From: Caldifarciminota bacterium
Lineage (GTDB): Bacteria; WOR-3; Hydrothermia; UBA1063; CAJXJZ01
Assembly (NCBI GenBank): GCA_027073945.1
Contig: JALTEL010000657.1
Location: 1-5,046 of the forward strand
DNA length: 5,046 nt
Direction: 5' to 3'
Shown here: in pieces, positions 1-4,260 of the stretch
How positions within the stretch are numbered: position 1 is the stretch's first letter
Layout of the letters: each line of letters starts with the position of its first letter
Notes under the pieces: generated by a model
What the model was told of the DNA's origin: nothing
Seen by the model: only the letters and a program-made list of their open reading frames with translations
The model's database searches: none
Made by a program: the position numbers and the translations under genes

Positions 1-24
1 GACCCCTTTCCTTCCACACGATAG

Positions 25-124
25 TTGACAAAAACGAATTTCTGTGGAATCTAAGTAAAATAAATAGGGATTTTTACCAATGGGTTCCTTATATGAAGCT
101 TTCAGGGTTCTGAAACTCTATATT
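25..124 (+). promoter_or_regulatory. Upstream region of first TA operon with palindrome
   Basis: A perfect inverted repeat TTTCAG-GGTT-CTGAAA lies at 100-115, just upstream of TATATT at 119-124, which would serve as a -10 box. No good -35 sits 16-18 bp before it. A consensus TTGACA occurs at 25-30, but the best -10 at the right distance (AATCTA, 48-53) is poor. The palindrome is placed where an antitoxin-toxin complex could bind to repress the operon. The palindrome is seen; its use as an operator and the choice of promoter are inferred. Confidence 0.35.
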
Positions 125-140
125 AGACAGGGGCAGGAAA

Positions 141-323
141 ATGGGAAATATAGCAATCAGGAAAGATGATGATATCATGGAAATAAGGGATAGAGTGCAA
201 CACAAATTCAAAAGCGTAAAGGCATTTAGAGCCAGAAAATACACGAGGAAATTAAAATTAAAAGAAGATCCCTTGTCTTATCAGAAGCGAATCCGGAAAG
301 AATGGGATGAATTTACTGATTGA
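141..323 (+). CDS. Small basic antitoxin-like protein, partner of PIN toxin
   Basis: A 60-residue protein encoded directly upstream of, and overlapping by 17 nt, a PIN-domain toxin gene, so by position it should be the antitoxin. I do not recognise the family: there is no ribbon-helix-helix, AbrB or Phd motif. Residues 17-50 are strongly basic and probably helical (RDRVQHKFKSVKAFRARKY then RKLKLKED), and the end is mixed and acidic (RKEWDEFTD), which may be the part that binds the toxin. The start at 141 follows a purine-rich GGGGCAGG at 130-137. A second in-frame ATG at 177, preceded by AGGAAAG, would give 48 residues and removes only a non-distinctive N-terminus, so the true start is uncertain. 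The role is inferred from gene order, not from sequence similarity. Confidence 0.7.
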   Translation: MGNIAIRKDDDIMEIRDRVQHKFKSVKAFRARKYTRKLKLKEDPLSYQKRIRKEWDEFTD

Positions 324-672
324 TACCAATATTGCCCTCTATTTATTTGGAGGCGATTCTCGGATCGCGGAAATGTTGGAAGGTGCGGTAATTCATCTAT
401 CGTTTATTTCAGAACTGGAACTGCTTGGATATCCGGGAATAAGCAATGAAGAAGAAAAACTGATTCGTGAATTTCTGCAAGATTGTGTCATCATTGATAT
501 AAACACACATATTAAAAATGGAACAATTCGGTTTCGCAGAAAGTATGGATTAAAATTTCCTGACAGCATCATTGCGGCAACGGCAAATTATTTGGGTATT
601 CCTCTCTTCAGCGGAGATAAAGACTTTCGGGTTGTTAAGGATATTGACTTCCTTGTATATGAGCAAGATTGA
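307..672 (+). CDS. vapC: PIN-domain ribonuclease toxin (VapC-type)
   Basis: A complete 121-residue PIN domain, close to the usual VapC length. The acidic metal-binding residues are visible in order: D6 in LLIDTN at the end of the first strand, E38 in ELELLGY, D86 in KFPDSIIAATA, and D104 (with D106) in FSGDKDF. VapC toxins are Mg2+-dependent ribonucleases that cut tRNA or rRNA and stop translation until neutralised by the antitoxin. Which RNA this one cuts cannot be told from sequence. Its ATG lies inside the last codons of the upstream antitoxin gene, so translation is probably coupled and toxin made only after antitoxin. No frameshift or missing catalytic residue is seen, so it looks active. 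No clear terminator follows; repeat DNA begins about 35 bp after the stop. Confidence 0.92.
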   Translation: MNLLIDTNIALYLFGGDSRIAEMLEGAVIHLSFISELELLGYPGISNEEEKLIREFLQDCVIIDINTHIKNGTIRFRRKYGLKFPDSIIAATANYLGIPLFSGDKDFRVVKDIDFLVYEQD

Positions 673-707
673 TTCCCTTGGAATTTTTCTACCGGAATAA
701 CTTAACG

Positions 708-801
708 GTTCAAGTCAGTAAAGTAACAAAAGTACCAACCTTCCCCATTTCACTTGCGTTAGAATTGGCGTAAATGGAAATATGAAACAACGTCCCCCAT
801 T
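708..801 (+). repeat. Interspersed repeat family A, copy 1
   Basis: This 94-bp segment matches 2216-2310 with three substitutions near position 738-743 and one extra C in the other copy. Its central 40 bp (758-797) are identical at 2266-2305 and 3763-3802. The unit begins with CAGTAAAGTAACAAAAGTACC and ends GTCCCCCATT. The middle holds CATTT...AAATG arms that could form an imperfect hairpin. The same orientation is kept in all copies. It resembles small non-coding elements mobilised by REP-associated transposases, but no transposase is in the window, so that is inference. Confidence 0.85.
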
Positions 802-889
802 TCCTCCCCAAAACAAAGACCGCCGTTATCAGGATTTTGATCCCAAGGCACCTATATCAAGAAGGCAGAAAATAAAGAGAAAGGAATGA
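782..889 (+). pseudogene. Possible 3' remnant of a gene (35 codons)
   Basis: An open frame that begins at an ATG inside repeat copy A1 and ends at TGA 887-889. The first six or so codons come from the repeat. The part after the GTCCCCCATT boundary (from about 802) reads as a charged protein tail, including RRYQDFDPKAPISRRQKIKR, with a plausible basic C-terminus. It could be the end of a gene whose 5' part was replaced by the repeat, as happens on the other strand at 3429 and 3824. No ribosome site precedes the ATG. It may equally be chance; I recognise no family. Confidence 0.2.
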
Positions 890-1038
890 GTACAGTCCCA
901 TAGTGATAACAACACTAAAAGCGGGATCATCGCACCCATTCCAGCAACTGTTTAACAGATATAGGAGGTTGTGTAAAGTTTTAGTAACTTCTCAATAAGT
1001 AGAGACAGATTACATTGATGAAAGTAATCCAAGATTCA

Positions 1039-1068
1039 AAATTTGTGGCATAACCTACCCACAAATTT
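1039..1068. repeat. Perfect 10-bp inverted repeat
   Basis: AAATTTGTGG at 1039-1048 pairs fully with CCACAAATTT at 1059-1068 across a 10-nt loop. The stem is AT-rich and the downstream sequence is TTTCTCTT rather than a clean T run, so it is at best a weak terminator. It ends about 20 bp before the 109-bp repeat and may be part of, or the edge of, another element. Confidence 0.5.
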
Positions 1069-1090
1069 CTCTTGACTTTCAACGGAATAA

Positions 1091-1199
1091 CTCTGTGGCG
1101 AACAGATGTTGCGATAATTTTAGGGATTAAGCAGGAAGATAAGGATAAGGAGTCAGGTAAACAGGCTAATTTCTATTTTCGATGCCTGACCCCTCTGCT
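1091..1199 (+). repeat. Interspersed repeat family D, copy 1
   Basis: 109 bp matching 2415-2523 with three substitutions. It starts CTCTGTGG and ends TGACCCCTCTGC. Near its right end AGGAGTCAGG (1148-1157) pairs with CCTGACCCCT (1185-1194), 9 of 10 bases, enclosing an AT-rich 27-nt loop. Such a terminal hairpin is typical of small elements moved by single-strand transposases. The right end lies about 20 bp before the -35 box of the dinJ-type promoter. Confidence 0.85.
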
Positions 1200-1218
1200 G
1201 CCCCCCAATTCGTCCCAA

Positions 1219-1253
1219 TTGACAACGAACTTCTTTTGAAGTATATTTCAAAA
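1219..1253 (+). promoter_or_regulatory. dinJ-yafQ promoter with overlapping operator palindrome
   Basis: TTGACA at 1219-1224 and TATATT at 1242-1247 are separated by 17 bp, a near-consensus sigma-70 promoter. A palindrome at 1234-1253 (TTTTGAAGTA / TATTTCAAAA, 9 of 10 pairs) covers the -10 box. In known DinJ/YafQ systems the antitoxin, alone or with toxin, binds palindromes in its own promoter. Position and symmetry make this the likely autoregulatory operator. The ribosome site AAAGGAG (1265-1271) ends 6 nt before the dinJ ATG. Confidence 0.75.
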
Positions 1254-1277
1254 AAATGAATTTCAAAGGAGTAAGTT

Positions 1278-1535
1278 ATGGGTACGAGAAGGCAGACATC
1301 AATTAAGGTTGACCCAATAGCTTGGGACGCGGCCAAAATTATTTTTAAAGAATACAATTTAACAGTAACGGACGCCATTAATATTTTTCTGAACCGTGTA
1401 CGGATTGAGGGCGGATTACCTTTTCCAGTAAAAGTACCGTCAGAAAGATTGAAAGAAGCTATGAGAGAGGCTGACACTGATAATTTAGTTAGATATGATA
1501 GTATTGAGGATATGATGAACGATTTGAAATCATGA
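1278..1535 (+). CDS. dinJ: RelB/DinJ-family antitoxin
   Basis: 85 residues with the RelB/DinJ layout. A ribbon-helix-helix DNA-binding part (about residues 6-43) has the beta strand QTSIKVDP, helix 1 from about 13 to 26, and helix 2 from about 29 to 43 (TVTDAINIFLNRV). The family-typical GGLPFPVKVP follows at 45-54, then an acidic C-terminal tail (55-85) expected to wrap and inhibit the toxin. As a dimer it should repress its own promoter and bind the YafQ-type toxin encoded next. The start is fixed by AAAGGAG six bases upstream and by the intact N-terminal strand. Its stop overlaps the toxin start as ATGA, so the two are translationally coupled. The family call is firm; the exact ortholog name is by similarity of motif and neighbour. 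Confidence 0.93.
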   Translation: MGTRRQTSIKVDPIAWDAAKIIFKEYNLTVTDAINIFLNRVRIEGGLPFPVKVPSERLKEAMREADTDNLVRYDSIEDMMNDLKS

Positions 1536-1804
1536 AATTTGGTCTGGCAAGAACAAAGAAATTTAAGAAATCTTTCAAGAAACTTCACCTAAAAGATAAT
1601 GATGAAGCTATCTATATAGATGTAGTTTCGAAACTCTTAAACGGAATTGCTTTGGACAAAAAGTATAAGGATCATTTTTTGAAAGGCAATCCTGAGCTAT
1701 ATAAAGAATGCCATTTAAAACCAGATTTATTACTTATCTATAGGGTCTATAGAAATGAGGTTCAGCTTATTGATATTGGATCTCATGGTGAGTTATTTAA
1801 ATAA
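1532..1804 (+). CDS. yafQ: YafQ-type mRNA endonuclease toxin (RelE/ParE fold)
   Basis: 90 residues, the usual YafQ length. From memory of E. coli YafQ, the catalytic positions H50, H63, D67 and H87 and the final F are matched here by H48 (YKDHFLKG), H61 (CHLKPD), D65, H85 (GSHGELF) and F89. The family core HLxPDxLLIYR is also present. YafQ toxins enter the ribosome and cut mRNA in frame at certain codons, halting translation. The position after LKPD is L66, where E. coli YafQ has W68. The gene is coupled to the antitoxin by a 4-nt overlap and shares its promoter. No truncation is seen, so it is probably functional. No convincing terminator follows the stop. Confidence 0.94.
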   Translation: MKFGLARTKKFKKSFKKLHLKDNDEAIYIDVVSKLLNGIALDKKYKDHFLKGNPELYKECHLKPDLLLIYRVYRNEVQLIDIGSHGELFK

Positions 1805-2029
1805 AACATAACATAAACAAGTGTTCTCGTAACGAATCGTTCATCCTATTTTGTCTTTCATCCCTTCCAAAAGAATTCATCCTATTTATCCCCTCGCAGG
1901 AATTCACATATCACTGAAATTATAGGCGAATATCTGACATAACTTCATAATGTAACCACGTCCCCCATTAAACAATCTAACCGCCCGTTCACTTCGCTCA
2001 CTCAAGACGCAAAGTACGCGAAGAAAAAC

Positions 2030-2191
2030 ATTGTGACCGCCGGGTAGCGGCGCCCACAATTGGCTTGCACCACTCCCTGGTAGTGATCTGCCCGGCAGGG
2101 CATGTTAGTTTTTCCTGATCGGTCACCCCGATCAGAAAAAGAAATATAACCCTTTGCGCCTGTCCTGTAGCTCCGGTAGATGGTACCGGGG
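2030..2191. repeat. Run of five consecutive hairpins
   Basis: Five inverted repeats follow one another. (1) 2030-2060: ATTGTG/CACAAT enclosing CCGC/GCGG. (2) 2071-2085: CACT/AGTG. (3) 2089-2102: TGCCC-GGCA-GGGCA. (4) 2109-2140: CTGATCGG-TCACC-CCGATCAG, flanked by TTTTT on the left and AAAAA on the right. (5) 2171-2191: CTCCGGTA-GATGG-TACCGGGG, 8 pairs with one G-T. Hairpin 4 lacks a T run 3' of the stem on either strand, so it is not a standard terminator. Such density is seen in REP-type clusters and in structured RNAs; I cannot assign it to a known class. Confidence 0.55.
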
Positions 2192-2215
2192 TCCTTCGCG
2201 ACTTAGCAGTTCACA

Positions 2216-2310
2216 GTTCAAGTCAGTAAAGTAACAAAAGTACCAATGTCCCCCATTTCACTTGCGTTAGAATTGGCGTAAATGGAAATATGAAACAACG
2301 TCCCCCCATT
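2216..2310 (+). repeat. Interspersed repeat family A, copy 2
   Basis: 95 bp nearly identical to 708-801. Here both junctions carry the motif: ATGTCCCCCATTT near the left (2247-2257) and GTCCCCCCATT at the right (2300-2310), enclosing the 40-bp core. This suggests a unit bounded by GTCCCC motifs. Confidence 0.85.
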
Positions 2311-2388
2311 ATCCCGGCCGATGGCGGCCAGGATATTGCTCATAAGGGTACTGCTTTTGGCCAATAGTTGTCTCCCGATTGGCCAAAA
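2311..2388. repeat. Two further hairpins after repeat A copy 2
   Basis: 2311-2334 folds as ATCC-C-GGCCG-ATGG-CGGCC-A-GGAT, nine pairs with one mismatch and a 4-nt loop. 2355-2388 has perfect 11-bp arms, TTTTGGCCAAT and ATTGGCCAAAA, around a 12-nt loop. Like the hairpin at 2109-2140, the second has T's on the left arm end and an A-rich AAAAAAGAAAAGG tail on the right, so neither strand shows a standard terminator. Confidence 0.6.
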
Positions 2389-2414
2389 AAGAAAAGGCTC
2401 TGTGTTCTCTGTGT

Positions 2415-2523
2415 CTCTGTGGTGAACAGATGTTGCGATAATTTTAGGGATTGAGCAGGAAGATAAGGATAAGGAGTCAGGTAAACAAGCTAATTTCTAT
2501 TTTCGATGCCTGACCCCTCTGCT
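2415..2523 (+). repeat. Interspersed repeat family D, copy 2
   Basis: Second copy of the 109-bp unit found at 1091-1199, with three substitutions and the same internal GTCAGG/CCTGAC hairpin. It is preceded by a CTCTGTGTTCTCTGTGTCTC stretch, a short-period repeat often seen in intergenic DNA of this kind of genome. Unlike copy 1 it is not directly next to a promoter; another 110 bp of repeat DNA intervenes. Confidence 0.85.
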
Positions 2524-2526
2524 TCC

Positions 2527-2568
2527 CCAGATATTATCCAGTAAAGCAGCAAAAGCACCAACGTCCCC
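2527..2568 (+). repeat. Interspersed repeat family E, copy 1
   Basis: 42 bp identical to 4628-4669. It reads as a diverged left end of family A: GTAAAGCAGCAAAAGCACC here against GTAAAGTAACAAAAGTACC at 718-736, both followed by a GTCCCC or near-GTCCCC motif. Families A and E are therefore probably related elements. Confidence 0.8.
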
Positions 2569-2659
2569 TATTCCTTGCGCTCAGCCGTAGGCGTATTTAA
2601 CCGGGGTGCCAAAAATTATTCCAATAAAATACGTGTGACCCCTTTTACACCAAAATATC

Positions 2660-2687
2660 TTGACAGCATGCCAAATAGAAGTATATT
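2660..2687 (+). promoter_or_regulatory. Promoter of RHH antitoxin-mazF operon
   Basis: TTGACA (2660-2665) and TATATT (2682-2687) with a 16-bp spacer. The -10 region shares the 11-mer GAAGTATATTT (2678-2688) with the dinJ promoter (1238-1248). A GCATGC palindrome follows the -35. The ribosome site GGAGG (2713-2717) sits in the loop of a short TTTAT/ATAAA inverted repeat (2708-2723), which is probably too weak to matter. Confidence 0.7.
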
Positions 2688-2725
2688 TAGAAATAAAATT
2701 GTAGGTTTTTATGGAGGTATAAATT

Positions 2726-2977
2726 ATGAAATCTCTTTATAGCTCAAAAGTCAAAACTACAATACAATTGGAAAAGAGTCTACTTGAAGATATAGACCGA
2801 TGTAACCCTTTCTCAACCAGGAGAGAATTTTTAGATCAAGCATGTAAAGCCTACCTGCAAGAGCTGAAGCGAAGACAAATAAATGATAAGCTTGAAGCCG
2901 CATGTGCTGAGGCTGCCGCTGAAGATACCGCTGTCAACGAAGAATGGGAACAGATTACGCTGGAGGCCTGGAAATGA
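2726..2977 (+). CDS. Ribbon-helix-helix antitoxin (MazE-type role)
   Basis: 83 residues. The N-terminal half looks like a ribbon-helix-helix (CopG/MetJ-like) domain: strand KVKTTIQL at about 8-15, helix 1 at about 16-26, a turn at NPFST, and helix 2 at about 31-50 (TRREFLDQACKAYLQELKRR). The acidic C-terminal half ends EEWEQITLEAWK; tails with WExxTLEAW are typical of RHH antitoxins that bind MazF in its cleft. It should neutralise the downstream MazF-type toxin and repress the operon. It is not an AbrB-fold MazE, so I leave the symbol empty. The start has GGAGG eight bases upstream. The stop overlaps the toxin start as ATGA. Confidence 0.9.
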   Translation: MKSLYSSKVKTTIQLEKSLLEDIDRCNPFSTRREFLDQACKAYLQELKRRQINDKLEAACAEAAAEDTAVNEEWEQITLEAWK

Positions 2978-3324
2978 GTTACCCGCATAGGGGAGATGTC
3001 TATTGGATCAATCTGGATCCAACTATCGGTGCAGAGATTAAAAAAACCCGCCCTTGCGTGATCATTTCCCCGGATACGGCCAATCGAGCTGGTCCTTTGG
3101 TCATCGTTGCGCCAATTACCAAAGGAAATGTGAAAAAAGTTTATTTTCACGAGATTTTTCTCCCAAGTGGAACTGCCAATTTACAGTACGATTCAAAAAT
3201 AAAGGTTTTTCAGATGAGATGCGTTGACAAAAAACGTTTGAGCGAATCAAGTGTCGGCTCTATTCCCATAGAACTTCTGAAACAGTTAGACGAAAAAATT
3301 CGGATCGTTACAGGACTTTATTAA
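2974..3324 (+). CDS. mazF: MazF/PemK-type mRNA interferase toxin
   Basis: 116 residues from the ATG at 2974, the normal MazF length. I chose this start over an in-frame ATG at 2944 because GGAGG (2962-2966) lies seven bases before it, it forms the usual ATGA overlap with the antitoxin, and the MazF fold begins at RGDVYWINLDP. Visible family features: R6-G7-D8 opening strand, GAEIKKTRPCVIISPD with R26, and VIVAPIT with T49, which match R25 and T48 of B. subtilis MazF, the catalytic pair. The C-terminal half has FQMRCVDKKRL and ends in the usual helix. MazF cleaves single-stranded mRNA at short sequences; the target here is unknown. No damage is seen. No clear terminator follows. Confidence 0.95.
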   Translation: MSYPHRGDVYWINLDPTIGAEIKKTRPCVIISPDTANRAGPLVIVAPITKGNVKKVYFHEIFLPSGTANLQYDSKIKVFQMRCVDKKRLSESSVGSIPIELLKQLDEKIRIVTGLY

Positions 3325-3401
3325 TCCTCAATCTTTACCACGTCAAATATATAATCCAATGAATGTCCCCCAGATGCCTCAGGCAGCCTTTTCATTTTTT
3401 A

Positions 3402-3431
3402 CTTGACAGGAGATTATAGGATTGTCCCCTA
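3402..3431 (+). repeat. Interspersed repeat family F, copy 1
   Basis: CTTGACAGGAG, a short AT-rich stretch, TATAGGAT, then GTCCCC(C/T)A. The same order recurs at 4771-4800 with a one-base shift in spacing. TTGACA is present but no -10 lies at a proper distance, so this is better read as an element end than as a promoter. Confidence 0.7.
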
Positions 3432-3488
3432 TTCCACATTTATAGCCGCATCAACAACTATTTTAGCAATTTCATTTTCAGTCATCAT
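3429..3488 (-). pseudogene. Remnant of a GxxExxY-family gene (N-terminal 19 codons)
   Basis: Reading the - strand from ATG-ATG at 3488 gives MMTENEIAKIVVDAAINVE and then TAG at 3431-3429. This closely matches the usual N-terminus of GxxExxY proteins (about 125 residues, predicted PD-(D/E)XK-like fold), where the text continues with VH..LGPGLLESVYE. Here the match ends at about AINV, just where AATAGGGGAC (the reverse of GTCCCCTATT) begins, and the frame stops within it. The GPGLLES and GxxExxY parts are gone. AAAGG about nine bases upstream could have served as ribosome site. The fragment is short, so the family call rests on about 16 residues recalled from memory, not on a search. Confidence 0.65.
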
Positions 3489-3649
3489 TTTTTAGCGCCT
3501 TTGCGTGAGCTGATCAAGTAAAAGGCCACATATCGCCCATAAAAACTGCTTAAATCATGTAATTTCAAGATGTTACCACGGCTCAACCCCGCAACCACCA
3601 CAACCCATAAGTTTATAAACTAACTCCGTCCCCTAAACCCTCATTGAGT

Positions 3650-3678
3650 TTTCTCCCTTTCTTCAGGGAAGGGAGAAA
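3650..3678. repeat. Perfect 10-bp hairpin
   Basis: TTTCTCCCTT (3650-3659) pairs with AAGGGAGAAA (3669-3678) across TCTTCAGGG. No T run follows on the + strand; on the - strand it is followed by ACTCAATGAGGG. It is one of the common dispersed hairpins of intergenic DNA rather than a terminator, and it is adjacent to a GTCCCC motif at 3628. Confidence 0.55.
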
Positions 3679-3686
3679 GACCAAAA

Positions 3687-3713
3687 AATCCTGTTAATCC
3701 TGTAAATCCTGTC
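3687..3713 (+). repeat. 9-bp tandem repeat AATCCTGTN
   Basis: Three copies of AATCCTGT at 3687, 3696 and 3705, each separated by one base. This minisatellite occurs between genes in many environmental bacteria and I know no function for it. Confidence 0.8.
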
Positions 3714-3735
3714 TAATAAAGTCAGAAGGTAACAA

Positions 3736-3821
3736 CGTCCCCCATTATCCTTCCCATTTCATGTTAGAATTGGCGTAAATGGAAATATGAAACAACGTCC
3801 CCGTCCCCCATTACTGGGGAC
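3736..3821 (+). repeat. Interspersed repeat family A, copy 3, with terminal palindrome
   Basis: The 40-bp core at 3763-3802 is identical to the other two copies. GTCCCCCATT lies on its left (3737-3746) and a doubled GTCCCC on its right (3797 and 3803). The right end forms GTCCCC-CATTACT-GGGGAC (3803-3821), the only place where the motif occurs in inverted form. The truncated PIN gene stops three bases further on. Confidence 0.8.
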
Positions 3822-3823
3822 AC

Positions 3824-4012
3824 CTACTGATTGTCAATGTATTGCTGAAATTTAGGGTGATGTAGAACACGGTGGATTTCGGCCAAAATCTCAAGGCTTG
3901 TGTAAATTATCAGGCTGTCTTTCTCAGCCCATCTCAACAGCTCAAACGGTACACCTCGCCATAGTACGCCGGAGACCAGAACATTTGTATCCAGCACAAC
4001 CTGGAGCTTCAC
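3824..4012 (-). pseudogene. Truncated PIN-domain toxin (COG1569-like)
   Basis: 62 residues read from a GTG start. The N-terminal half of a PIN domain is clear: D8 in VVLDTNVLVSGVLW and E45 in SLEILAEIHRVLHHPKF. Family members of this type are about 135-140 residues and carry two further acidic sites (a DPDD..., and SGDxHLL); both are absent. The frame runs into TAG directly beside the inverted GTCCCC/GGGGAC end of repeat A copy 3, so the 3' half was most likely lost by insertion of, or recombination at, the repeat. The missing half is not found elsewhere in the window. The GTG overlaps the antitoxin stop as GTGA, and only a weak GAGAG precedes it. A nuclease without half of its metal site is probably inactive. 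Confidence 0.85.
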
Positions 4013-4245
4013 TTTCGACTCTCATGAATAAGCTCATTTAATCTCTTGTCAGACAGAGGCGCTTTTTCTTTTGTAACCATCTCTTCCAAAGTTCGTCGAG
4101 AATGTGCCTTTTTTAAGATAAGTCCATCATTTTCCATGACAACCACAAACCGATCGACATCTCTTAACCAGTTCTGAACTTCATCGGGAAAAACGAGTGT
4201 TTTTCTATCCTTAGATAAAACCGCATATTGACTCGCTATGGTCAT
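4009..4245 (-). CDS. AbrB-like antitoxin, partner of truncated PIN toxin
   Basis: 78 residues. Residues about 7-47 fit a swapped-hairpin AbrB/VapB DNA-binding domain: YAVLSKDRKTLVFPDEVQNW, then a DxxRFVVVMENDGLILKKA strand pair. The tail 48-78 is mixed-charge and helical and should bind the toxin. A strong AAAAAAGGAGG ends seven bases before the ATG, so the start is secure. It would repress its own promoter with the toxin; as the toxin is broken, it may now be an orphan antitoxin or a free repressor. I see no obvious operator palindrome upstream. The fold call is by pattern and moderately sure; the antitoxin role rests mainly on the overlap with the PIN gene. Confidence 0.82.
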   Translation of the reverse strand: MTIASQYAVLSKDRKTLVFPDEVQNWLRDVDRFVVVMENDGLILKKAHSRRTLEEMVTKEKAPLSDKRLNELIHESRK

Positions 4246-4260
4246 GATATGCCTCCTTTT

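Larger units (their letters stand above)
673..1277. other. Gene-poor interval between TA operons 1 and 2
   Basis: About 600 bp with no convincing gene. It contains a 94-bp interspersed repeat (708-801), a 35-codon open frame starting inside that repeat (782-889), a perfect 10-bp hairpin (1039-1068), a 109-bp repeat (1091-1199) and the promoter of the next operon. A strong-looking AGGAGGT at 963-969 is followed by GTG-TAA, so it drives nothing visible and may be left from a lost gene. The stretch 890-1017 shows nothing I can assign. Confidence 0.6.
1805..2725. other. Gene-less, hairpin- and repeat-rich interval
   Basis: About 920 bp without a supported gene. 1805-1950 is AT-rich and holds TTCATCCTATTT twice (1841 and 1876 regions). 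A GTCCCCCATT motif follows at 1960. From 2030 to 2388 there is a run of hairpins interrupted by repeat A copy 2. After that come a CTCTGTGT-type stretch (2398-2423), repeat D copy 2, repeat E copy 1, a lone TTAACCGGGGTGCC half-hairpin (2597-2610) and the promoter of the next operon. Open frames here run through repeats and are not convincing. Confidence 0.7.
3325..3823. other. Repeat-rich interval with gene debris
   Basis: About 500 bp with no intact gene. It holds six GTCCCC motifs in + orientation (3365, 3424, 3628, 3737, 3797, 3803), repeat F copy 1, the GxxExxY remnant, a TTTCTCCCTT hairpin, a 9-bp tandem repeat and repeat A copy 3. 3527-3626 shows nothing I can assign. Confidence 0.65.

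Noticed and set aside
12..49. TTCCACA...TGTGGAA inverted repeat at the left edge
   Set aside because: Seven-base arms over a 24-base loop are within chance expectation, and the window edge prevents judging the context.
1018..1053. 11-codon frame MKVIQDSKFVA
   Set aside because: Too short, no ribosome site at a proper distance, and it runs into the 1039-1068 hairpin.
1166..1588. 140-codon open frame on the - strand
   Set aside because: It is antisense to the dinJ-type gene and the start of yafQ, has no family features, and both sense genes are clear.
2109..2140. Rho-independent terminator
   Set aside because: The hairpin is strong, but the sequence after the stem is A-rich when read on either strand, not T-rich, and no gene ends nearby.
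2218..2343. 41-codon open frame on the - strand (begins MSNILAAIGRDN)
   Set aside because: Two thirds of it is a translation of repeat A copy 2 and no ribosome site was seen; the first residues might be a gene remnant but I recognise no family.
2944..2973. Upstream ATG as start of the MazF gene
   Set aside because: It would add ten residues before the RGDVYW fold start and has no proper ribosome site, whereas ATG 2974 has GGAGG and the ATGA overlap.
2851..3150. 99-codon open frame on the - strand
   Set aside because: Antisense to the RHH antitoxin and MazF genes, which have firm motifs; no motif of its own.
3687..3713. CRISPR array
   Set aside because: Units are 8-9 bp with no spacers; the same is true of the 7-bp repeats at 4474-4607. 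No cas genes are present.
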